Of a stretch of DNA of 6,602 nucleotides, positions 1-5,079 are shown one piece after another (positions within the stretch are counted from its first letter, which is position 1; every line of letters starts with the position of its first letter). The stretch covers positions 1 to 6,602 of the forward strand of contig PWXL01000227.1 in assembly GCA_003561145.1 (NCBI GenBank), given 5' to 3'. The position numbers were made by a program, and so were the translations under genes. Under the pieces are notes generated by a model, which saw only the letters and a list, made by a program, of their open reading frames with translations, searched no databases and was not told where the DNA came from. This stretch comes from Candidatus Atribacteria bacterium (GTDB lineage: Bacteria; Atribacterota; Atribacteria; Atribacterales; Atribacteraceae).

Positions 1-1
1 T

Positions 2-15
2 CAGAAGTCAGAATT
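2..15. repeat. Single copy of dispersed CAGRAGTCAGAATT short repeat
   Basis: The sequence CAGAAGTCAGAATT matches, with one difference, the first unit of the tandem pair found again between the EamA gene and the ABC operon (1672-1695). Two separate loci in a short window make a dispersed non-coding repeat family likely. A T-run follows it directly. No function can be read from it. Confidence 0.45.
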
Positions 16-25
16 TTTTTAGTCC

Positions 26-122
26 GTCACTGCGAGGAGCGAAGCGACGCGGCAGTCTGTGCTTGTGTGTACGCAAAAAGCATAGCTTGCCACACTCCAC
101 TCGCGGTGGTGTTCGCAATGAC
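26..122. repeat. 97-bp palindromic intergenic element (REP/MITE-like)
   Basis: The element is bounded by imperfect terminal inverted repeats, GTCACTGCGA (26-35) and TCGCAATGAC (113-122), which differ at one position. Inside, GGCAGTCTGTGCT pairs with AGCATAGCTTGCC apart from a few mismatches, so the whole unit can fold into one long branched hairpin. The left part carries the motif GCGAGGAGCGAAGCGACG, which I recognise from a widespread family of non-coding repeats ending in CGCAATGACA that occur in many bacterial genomes. It contains no open reading frame of its own and would need a transposase supplied from elsewhere if it is or was mobile. It lies about 100 bases before the lipoprotein gene and could act as a terminator for whatever lies upstream of the window. 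Confidence 0.65.
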
Positions 123-165
123 AGGACAAATAATGAGCCGTGAACTGTAAGAAGTGGGGCCTTTT

Positions 166-195
166 ACTCCTCACCCCTCACTCCTTACTCCTCAC
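166..195. repeat. Pyrimidine-rich ACTCCTCAC short repeat
   Basis: ACTCCTCAC occurs at 166-174 and again at 187-195, with the related units CCCTC and ACTCCTT between them. The same style of C/T/A-rich unit recurs at 711-736. It sits immediately before the ribosome binding site of the lipoprotein gene, in the 5' untranslated region if transcription starts upstream. It looks like a degenerate simple repeat and not a protein-binding site. Confidence 0.4.
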
Positions 196-218
196 GGCAT
201 TTCAAGAGGAGGTACAAC

Positions 219-545
219 ATGTATTCATTCAAAGGTTCGAAAGGTCAGTGGCTGGCATTCGCACTCGCGGGAATCGTGGTGATGTTTTTGGTTGCTGCAT
301 GTGCGGTACCTGGACCCCCTGTCCGAGTTGGCTGGATTCGTGTGTGTTCGGCAAGTGAAGATGTATACGGCGAGGTGAGAATCGATGGAGAGCCTGTAGC
401 GACACTTGAACCCGAAGCTTGTGTGAGAATCGATGATGTATCGTACCCAAAAGGATACACAATTGATCTGGTTCGTGATGATGGCAGCAGGGATAGAATG
501 TACGTAATTGTTGACAGAAGCGGTCAAATTGTAAATTTCCACTAA
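219..545 (+). CDS. Small secreted lipoprotein of unknown function
   Basis: This encodes a 108-residue protein that I do not recognise as a named family. The N-terminus has two lysines (K5, K8), a hydrophobic stretch at about residues 11-27, and a lipobox V25-A26-A27-C28. It should therefore be lipidated on Cys28 and anchored to a membrane, leaving a mature part of about 81 residues. The mature part has a beta-rich pattern with GEVRIDGEPV at 51-60, loosely reminiscent of PEGA-like surface domains, and two further cysteines (C43, C68) that could form a disulfide outside the cytoplasm. There are no catalytic motifs. AGGAGG at 207-212, six bases before the ATG, fixes the start. The gene is a single-gene unit: repeats lie upstream, a perfect hairpin follows, and the next gene is about 260 bases away. 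Coding is supported by the ribosome binding site and lipobox; the function is unknown. Confidence 0.8.
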   Translation: MYSFKGSKGQWLAFALAGIVVMFLVAACAVPGPPVRVGWIRVCSASEDVYGEVRIDGEPVATLEPEACVRIDDVSYPKGYTIDLVRDDGSRDRMYVIVDRSGQIVNFH

Positions 546-608
546 CATACTGATAAGTAGAAAAAATTTCATGACCAAACTCTCTTGTTTGATTGAAAGA
601 TCTCACAA

Positions 609-645
609 TAACATTAGAGGGCTTCTTATAAGCCCTCTAATGTTA
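609..645 (+). terminator. Perfect 16-bp hairpin after the lipoprotein gene
   Basis: TAACATTAGAGGGCTT (609-624) and AAGCCCTCTAATGTTA (630-645) are perfect inverted repeats separated by five bases. The position, 63 bases after the lipoprotein stop codon and ahead of the next gene, fits a transcription terminator or a 3'-end-stabilising stem. There is no clean run of T after it on either strand (CTAAACAATC follows on +), so factor-independent termination may be inefficient. Confidence 0.7.
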
Positions 646-710
646 CTAAACAATCTTTAGAACATAAAAACTCGCGCATTTCATCGTCCTTTTTCGCTCT
701 GCTCCACCAA

Positions 711-736
711 TTACCCATCACCTATCACTTATCGCC
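711..736. repeat. Degenerate ATCACYTATC simple repeat in the 546-808 gap
   Basis: Units of the type CCATCAC, CTATCAC and TTATCGCC follow one another here. They resemble the pyrimidine-rich repeat at 166-195 in base bias and unit length. The rest of the gap between the lipoprotein and EamA genes holds only the hairpin at 609-645 and the promoter-like box at 794-799. I see no RNA gene or coding sequence in it. Confidence 0.3.
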
Positions 737-793
737 TTCATTATCAGCTTCTCTCCTAGCCTCACTCAACAACCTAAACTTCTCTTCTTAATG

Positions 794-799
794 TATAAT
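794..799 (+). promoter_or_regulatory. TATAAT box for a (near-)leaderless EamA transcript
   Basis: A perfect -10 consensus TATAAT ends nine bases before the ATG at 809. Transcription from it would start at about 805-808, so the message would begin at or within a few bases of that ATG. No good -35 hexamer is visible 16-18 bases upstream. The absence of any Shine-Dalgarno sequence before either possible start fits the leaderless reading. Confidence 0.45.
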
Positions 800-808
800 C
801 GGTACATT

Positions 809-1666
809 ATGGTTTCTCGGCGGGATCGAGCCCGCTCTATTACATTCCTGCTCATGGCCGCTCTCTCATGGAGTCTGGGAGGGCTTCTCATTAAAAGTGT
901 GGACTGGAATCCCCTGGCTATTTCCGGGATGCGGAGTGCGATCGCCTCCCTGGTCATATTGGCCTACCTTCGCCGTCCCCGGTTCACCTGGTCAAGTGCC
1001 CAAATCGGGGGGGCTCTGTGTTACGCGGCTACAGTCATCCTTTTTGTGGCGGCCAACCGCACGACAACCGCGGCCAATGCCATCCTTTTACAGTATGGGG
1101 CACCGGTGTATGTCGCTTTATGGGGACACCGTCTTTTAGGAGAACGTACTTCCCGCTCTGACTGGTTGGCGGTGGTAATGGTACTGGGAGGCATGACCCT
1201 CTTTTTTTTGGATGAGCTGGAAGCCGGAACGATGGCAGGCAATGTGATGGCAGTGGGAAGCGGGCTGGCTTTTGCCATGCTCATCCTCTTTTTGCGCATG
1301 CAAAAGGATGGATCTCCCATTGAATCGTGCCTTTTGGGTAATATTGTTGCCGCCCTGATCGGCTTTCCCTTCATGCTGCAATCCTCCCCGGGGCCGGGGA
1401 GTTGGACGGGACTCATACTTCTCGGAACCGTGCAGGTAGGGCTCGCATATATCCTGTATACTATAGCTATCAGGGGAGTAACCGCCATGGAGGCAAGCCT
1501 CATCCCAGTGATCGAACCCATTCTCAATCCATTATGGGTTTTCCTGGCCCTTGGAGAAGTGCCGGGTAATTGGGCACTGACAGGAGGAGCGGTGATTCTC
1601 ATAACCATGGTGGTTCGCTATCTGCTTCCCGCTTGGCGCCGGGAGCGAAAAGAGGCTTTGGGATAG
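809..1666 (+). CDS. EamA/DMT-superfamily permease
   Basis: This is a polytopic inner-membrane transporter of the drug/metabolite transporter superfamily, 285 residues from this start and of typical family length. About ten hydrophobic helices are visible, arranged as two EamA repeats at roughly residues 11-136 and 144-275. Each repeat carries the usual conserved stretch: ANAILLQYGAP around 90-100 and EASLIPVIEPILNPLW around 228-243. The C-terminus ends in a short basic tail (AWRRERKEA) that should be cytoplasmic. Members export or exchange small metabolites such as amino acids; the substrate cannot be told from sequence. An in-frame ATG at 791 would add six residues, but neither start has a Shine-Dalgarno sequence. 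I prefer 809 because a TATAAT box overlaps the 791 codons and would place the transcript start near 806. The neighbouring lipoprotein and ABC operon are separated from it by a hairpin and by a promoter region, so it is probably transcribed alone. Confidence 0.9.
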   Translation: MVSRRDRARSITFLLMAALSWSLGGLLIKSVDWNPLAISGMRSAIASLVILAYLRRPRFTWSSAQIGGALCYAATVILFVAANRTTTAANAILLQYGAPVYVALWGHRLLGERTSRSDWLAVVMVLGGMTLFFLDELEAGTMAGNVMAVGSGLAFAMLILFLRMQKDGSPIESCLLGNIVAALIGFPFMLQSSPGPGSWTGLILLGTVQVGLAYILYTIAIRGVTAMEASLIPVIEPILNPLWVFLALGEVPGNWALTGGAVILITMVVRYLLPAWRRERKEALG

Positions 1667-1671
1667 AAATG

Positions 1672-1695
1672 CAGGAGTCAGAATTCAGGAGTCAG
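1672..1695. repeat. Tandem CAGGAGTCAG repeat, 14-bp period
   Basis: CAGGAGTCAG occurs at 1672-1681 and 1686-1695, joined by AATT. A one-mismatch copy of the 14-bp unit opens the window at 2-15. The pair begins a few bases after the EamA stop codon. It contains AGGAG cores that look like ribosome binding sites but no start codon follows at a useful distance. Confidence 0.5.
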
Positions 1696-1700
1696 CACTT

Positions 1701-1739
1701 TTGTGATGAAAGATTTATTTCAATATTCTATTATAATAG
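1701..1739 (+). promoter_or_regulatory. Probable promoter region of the ABC-transporter operon
   Basis: This AT-rich stretch is the only promoter-like region before the operon. TTGTGA (1701-1706) and TATTCT (1724-1729) are spaced by 17 bases, each matching four of six consensus positions. A perfect TATAAT at 1732-1737 is the better -10 but lacks a good -35. It lies in a perfect 12-bp palindrome, CTATTATAATAG (1728-1739), which could be an operator or chance in AT-rich DNA. Either start gives a 5' untranslated region of roughly 90 bases before the binding-protein gene. Confidence 0.4.
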
Positions 1740-1742
1740 AGT

Positions 1743-1754
1743 AAAGGAGGTGAT
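1743..1754 (+). other. Orphan Shine-Dalgarno sequence in the operon leader
   Basis: AAAGGAGGTGAT is an extended perfect complement of the usual 3' end of 16S rRNA. No ATG, or GTG/TTG outside the motif, follows within a normal 5-12 base distance. The frame through it runs open to a TGA at 1834-1836 that overlaps the ATG of the binding-protein gene, so a short leader peptide of about 28 codons with an unusual start such as ATT is conceivable. The true ribosome binding site of the downstream gene is separate, AGGAGG at 1819-1824. Confidence 0.4.
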
Positions 1755-1832
1755 AAAAGTACATTCATTAAATATTTCTTGTAAAATAAGACAGTCAAAG
1801 TTTTATCCACTACTCAAAAGGAGGTTCTTTTC

Positions 1833-3107
1833 ATGAAAAAAGGTCTTGTGAAGGTTCTTGTGTTGGCAGGTTCCCTCCTGCTTGTATGGACTTTCTTCCT
1901 TGCCGGAGCAGGGGCGGAAGTAAGAGAATTCAGTCTCTTTCATGATAATCCAGAATTTCATAGCAGCTGGATTAATTTGGGGGAAGCGTCGGCAGAAGAT
2001 ATCGGTATAAGGGCTGTACCAACCGACTACGAAACTGAGATCTACGCCTCACGTGTGAAAATTGACCTCACCACACCTCGGGCACCGGCAGTATTCAAAT
2101 GGTGGTTCGGCTACAGGGCGTTTGAGCTATGGGATGCCGGATTACTCGCCGATCTTTCTGAGGTATACGAGGAAGTCGGAGAGTATATCGCTCCCGGTAT
2201 CAAGGAAGCACTGTCCCTTGACGGGGTTCCCTATGCTCTGCCCTTCAACGTCGGTTACTGGGTATGGTATTACAGCAAAGCAGTGTATGATCAATACGGC
2301 CTTGACCTTCCCGAAACGTGGGAAGAATTTGAAGAACAGATGGCCTTTTTTAAAGAAGAGGGCATCTACAGCATAGGGAATACTATCGGAGTATCCAGGT
2401 GGACGTCCTTTATCGTCTTCCAGGAAATTCTTTACAGACTGGACGCTGATTTCTATTATCGCCTGGTGAACGGTCAGGCTCGTTATACCGACCCCACAGC
2501 GGTGGAAGCTATGGAAATCTGGAAAGATTGGCTGGAAAAGGGATACTTTGCCCCCATGGACGCCACTTTCGTTGAAGATATACCCCGAATGTTGAATGAA
2601 GGATCTCTTGCTTTTGCCCCCTTCGGGGACTGGTACGGAGGCATTTTGCAGGATCAGGGCCTTGTTCCCGATGAAGACTATGGTGTATTCATCCCCCCGG
2701 CCATCAACCCTGAAGGTGAAGGTGCTATCATCCTGGAGATATCTCCCCTCTGTGTCGGGGTAAACTCCCCGGACAAAGAACTCGGAAAGGAATGGCTCAA
2801 GTGGTATGCCTCCTCCGAAAGCGCCGCGGAAATTCTCTGGGGTGAACTGCGTTTTCCTTCGACCCTCAATATAACCGTTGACATGATTCAAGAAGATGAT
2901 CCGGTCTTGGCGCGCGTGTTCGAACTGGTGGAAGATTATCCCAATGCCATGATTCGCTATTGGGAAGCGACCCCGGTAGAGATTGTCGAGCATGCCGTGG
3001 ATGAATTCAATTCCATGCTGGTTTCACCGGGCCGTTACATGGAAATCCTGGAAAGCATAGAAAACAGGGCAAAAGAAGTTTGGCCCAATTACGGCGTCGA
3101 ATACTGA
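1833..3107 (+). CDS. ABC transporter solute-binding protein, sugar-type (family 1)
   Basis: This is a 424-residue periplasmic binding protein of the MalE-like family 1, which captures solute and delivers it to the permease pair encoded downstream. The signal peptide has a KK start, a hydrophobic core at residues 5-25 and an AxA site A26-G27-A28, giving a mature protein from about Glu29. There is no lipobox cysteine. Family patterns are clear: PAVFKWWFGYRAFELWDAG (85-103) before LADLSE, GVPYALPFNVGYWVWYYSKA (131-150), LPETWEEFEEQ (159-169), YTDPTAVEAMEIW (218-230) and FAPFGDWYGG (261-270). Many Trp and Tyr residues lie in these segments, as expected for a pocket that stacks on sugar rings, but the exact ligand cannot be named. 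The segment 34-80 departs from the common family N-terminus. AGGAGG at 1819-1824, eight bases before the ATG, fixes the start. A strong hairpin follows the gene. Confidence 0.93.
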   Translation: MKKGLVKVLVLAGSLLLVWTFFLAGAGAEVREFSLFHDNPEFHSSWINLGEASAEDIGIRAVPTDYETEIYASRVKIDLTTPRAPAVFKWWFGYRAFELWDAGLLADLSEVYEEVGEYIAPGIKEALSLDGVPYALPFNVGYWVWYYSKAVYDQYGLDLPETWEEFEEQMAFFKEEGIYSIGNTIGVSRWTSFIVFQEILYRLDADFYYRLVNGQARYTDPTAVEAMEIWKDWLEKGYFAPMDATFVEDIPRMLNEGSLAFAPFGDWYGGILQDQGLVPDEDYGVFIPPAINPEGEGAIILEISPLCVGVNSPDKELGKEWLKWYASSESAAEILWGELRFPSTLNITVDMIQEDDPVLARVFELVEDYPNAMIRYWEATPVEIVEHAVDEFNSMLVSPGRYMEILESIENRAKEVWPNYGVEY

Positions 3108-3120
3108 AGTCCAATGGGAA

Positions 3121-3156
3121 CATTTCTCACATATTGCAATGCATGAGAAATGCATT
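3121..3156 (+). other. Overlapping alternative hairpins after the binding-protein gene
   Basis: CATTTCTCA (3121-3129) can pair with TGAGAAATG (3144-3152). AATGCAT (3138-3144) can instead pair with ATGCATT (3150-3156) around a five-base loop. The two stems share bases and cannot form together. They lie 13 bases after the stop codon. They may be two RNA conformations or simply by-products of one imperfect repeat. Confidence 0.35.
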
Positions 3157-3190
3157 ATTCCCTTGCCATTCACAAGAGTATCGTGCTTCA

Positions 3191-3228
3191 CATACCGAAC
3201 CGCTGCCATGTGCCAGCGGTTCGGTATG
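3191..3228 (+). terminator. Intercistronic 15-bp hairpin, attenuating terminator or mRNA stabiliser
   Basis: CATACCGAACCGCTG (3191-3205) and CAGCGGTTCGGTATG (3214-3228) form a perfect 15-bp stem with an eight-base loop. It stands between the binding-protein and first permease genes of one operon. Only a weak T-rich tract follows (GTTCATTTG), so read-through is likely. In maltose-type importers such a stem commonly protects the binding-protein message and lowers permease expression. The 235-base gap otherwise holds the smaller hairpins at 3121-3156 and no coding sequence that I can support. Confidence 0.65.
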
Positions 3229-3342
3229 GTTCATTTGTACTGAAATATATTCGCGGAAAGAGAGCCTGCCTGCCCACATGAGGAAGCTTTCGCCTCCCAG
3301 GGTATGCTTCTCCGTATTGAAACTGTATGAATGGAGTTTTCA

Positions 3343-4212
3343 ATGAAAAGTCAAACGCGCCCGAATAGCGCATACCTATTTCTGATACCGGCCTTGGCTT
3401 TCGTTTTAGTCGCTGAATTAATTCCGGTTATATACACAACATATTTCAGTTTTACGGAGTGGAATTTCATCACCCCACCGAAATGGGTTGGATTCTCCAA
3501 CTACCTGAATGTATTTACCACACCTGTCCTGATAAATTCGTTAAAAAATACAGCATTATGGGTTATCGGGACCCTGATCTTCGCAGTCGCGTTTCCCCTG
3601 TTCATCGCATCCCTGATAAACCTCGTTCCGGTAAAAAGCATATTCAAAGCCATATTTATTATCCCTTCTACCTTTTCTCCCACTGTCGCCGGTATTTTCT
3701 GGAGACGGGTTCTGGTGAGCCGACAGGGAGCACTTATGCCCTTATTTGAGTCAATGGGTATTACCTTGCAACCCCTTTTACCGAATCCTGACATCAATAC
3801 GTATATTTTGATCGGTGTCTGGATTTGGCAATATTTTGGCATCAACTTACTCCTGTTTCTGGTCGGACTTGACACCATACCCCGCGACCCCATTGAAGCA
3901 GCGGTCATTGATGGAGCCAATTACCGGCAGGTTTTTACCCATGTGACTTTTCCTCTTCTGCGGCCCATTGTGCTTTTAGTGGTCGCTAACGCTATTATCA
4001 ACTCCATCCGGATGTTCGATATCCCCTGGGTTATGATAGAGGGCGGCCCCGGGCGGGCCTCGGAGACCCTGGCTATTTCACTGTATCGAGAATCCTTTCT
4101 GCTCTTCCGGATGGGATTAGGATCATCAATCGCTGTAGTGATTTCCATATTTGCTCTTTTGGCGTCCTACCGCTACCTCGCTGCCCTGGGTAAGGAAAAG
4201 GTGGCTCTCTAA
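3343..4212 (+). CDS. ABC transporter permease, MalF/UgpA type (CUT1)
   Basis: This is a 289-residue inner-membrane subunit forming half of the importer channel. Hydrophobic helices are visible at about residues 10-35, 67-93, 101-119, 154-177, 209-223 and 260-280, the usual six. The segment TEWNFITPPKWVGFSNYLNV (38-57) after the first helix is typical of MalF/LacF-type permeases. The cytoplasmic EAA loop, which docks on the ATPase, reads EAAVIDGANYRQ and onward to P208 (about 185-208) with its conserved glycine. GGPGRASETL (234-243) is also usual. An in-frame ATG at 3331 would add four residues, but GGAG at 3333-3336 lies inside that extension and sits six bases before the ATG at 3343, so 3343 is the likely start. 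The stop codon overlaps the next start by one base (TAATG), pointing to translational coupling. Confidence 0.93.
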   Translation: MKSQTRPNSAYLFLIPALAFVLVAELIPVIYTTYFSFTEWNFITPPKWVGFSNYLNVFTTPVLINSLKNTALWVIGTLIFAVAFPLFIASLINLVPVKSIFKAIFIIPSTFSPTVAGIFWRRVLVSRQGALMPLFESMGITLQPLLPNPDINTYILIGVWIWQYFGINLLLFLVGLDTIPRDPIEAAVIDGANYRQVFTHVTFPLLRPIVLLVVANAIINSIRMFDIPWVMIEGGPGRASETLAISLYRESFLLFRMGLGSSIAVVISIFALLASYRYLAALGKEKVAL

Positions 4213-5057
4213 TGAATATTAAGATGAAAGCTCATTACATGGTCCTGGTGTATGTTATTTTGATCGTTTTAGCTGTGGTATGGATGTTTCCCCTGGTATC
4301 AATGGCCACTTTGATAGTAAAAAGCCCGGCTGAATTCAATGCTTTTCCCTTTTGGAGCCTCCCTGAGATACAAGCCATGCCCGGGAATCTCGCAGAAAAT
4401 TTCAGAGCCGCGATGGTTGATGCTGAAATCGGTTACAGCTTTTTCAACAGTCTCATATATGCAATGATCGCGGGTGTTGGTTCAGCTTTTCTCTCTTCAC
4501 TCGCTGGATTCGCCTTGGTCCATCTACGCATCCGGGCACCGCAATCCTGGTTTATGACTATCTTTATCGGAAACATGTTTCCCTTCCAGATGTTCCTTAT
4601 ACCGTTATACTTATTTCTGAACGCCCTGTACCTGTACGATACTCGCCTGGGGCTTGCCCTTGTGTACCTGGGTATATGTATACCCTTTGCTCTCTTTGTC
4701 TACCGGAATTACGCCTTTACCCTCCCCAGGGATTTTTTTGATGCTGCCATGGTCGATGGGGCTTCAAAATGGGGGTCATTTTACAGGCTCTTTTTTCCCA
4801 TGACCATCCCGGCTTTTGCCGTGGTATTTTGTTTTCAATTCATGTGGACGTGGAACGACTTGCTCTTCGGGCTTATTCTCTCGGAAAGATACCGTCCGGT
4901 TATGACAGCGCTTATGCGTTTGTCCGGGGCGCGAGCAACAGTTCCCGAACCCATACTCGTTACGGGAGCAATCGTAGCTTCCTTGCCAACGGTAATAGTG
5001 TTGCTTGTCATGCTGAAATTTTTCGTGAGAGGCTTCACGCTGGTAACAGAAAAATAG
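4212..5057 (+). CDS. ABC transporter permease, MalG type (CUT1)
   Basis: This 281-residue protein is the second channel subunit and should pair with the MalF-type protein encoded just upstream. Helices are visible at about residues 10-32, 77-104, 111-138, 145-165, 198-216 and 247-270. The EAA loop reads DAAMVDGASKWGSFYRL at 177-193 and continues to P200; the usual first glutamate is an aspartate, a conservative change that should still dock the ATPase. FMWTWNDLLFGLIL (210-223) is the standard MalG-type segment. The start overlaps the previous stop codon, and AAGGTGG inside the upstream gene gives a modest ribosome binding site. No MalK/MsmK-type ATPase gene follows, so energy coupling must come from a gene elsewhere, as is common for this importer class. 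Confidence 0.93.
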   Translation: MNIKMKAHYMVLVYVILIVLAVVWMFPLVSMATLIVKSPAEFNAFPFWSLPEIQAMPGNLAENFRAAMVDAEIGYSFFNSLIYAMIAGVGSAFLSSLAGFALVHLRIRAPQSWFMTIFIGNMFPFQMFLIPLYLFLNALYLYDTRLGLALVYLGICIPFALFVYRNYAFTLPRDFFDAAMVDGASKWGSFYRLFFPMTIPAFAVVFCFQFMWTWNDLLFGLILSERYRPVMTALMRLSGARATVPEPILVTGAIVASLPTVIVLLVMLKFFVRGFTLVTEK

Positions 5058-5067
5058 AAATACCATT

Positions 5068-5075
5068 GAGGTGAT
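5068..5075 (+). promoter_or_regulatory. Ribosome binding site that fixes the UroD-fold gene start
   Basis: GAGGTGAT matches the 16S rRNA 3' end and lies four bases before the ATG at 5080. A GTG at 5071 is in frame but falls inside this motif, so it cannot serve as the start while the motif is used as the binding site. Confidence 0.7.
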
Positions 5076-5079
5076 ACCT

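Noticed and set aside
1021..1608. 195-codon minus-strand frame inside the EamA gene
   Set aside because: It is antisense to a well-supported transporter, and its product resembles no family and lacks membrane helices or motifs.
1570..1836. 88-codon + frame running from within EamA to the binding-protein start
   Set aside because: Its ATG lies inside the EamA gene in another frame and has no ribosome binding site. Only its last part, after the orphan Shine-Dalgarno sequence, is discussed as a possible leader peptide.
2142..2993. 283-codon open frame on the minus strand inside the binding-protein gene
   Set aside because: It lies wholly antisense to a gene with clear family motifs, has no ribosome binding site that I can see, and its translation shows no recognisable domain. 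It is a codon-bias shadow.
3108..3342. Riboswitch in the gap between binding protein and permease
   Set aside because: I can see only simple hairpins and no conserved aptamer core that I recognise.
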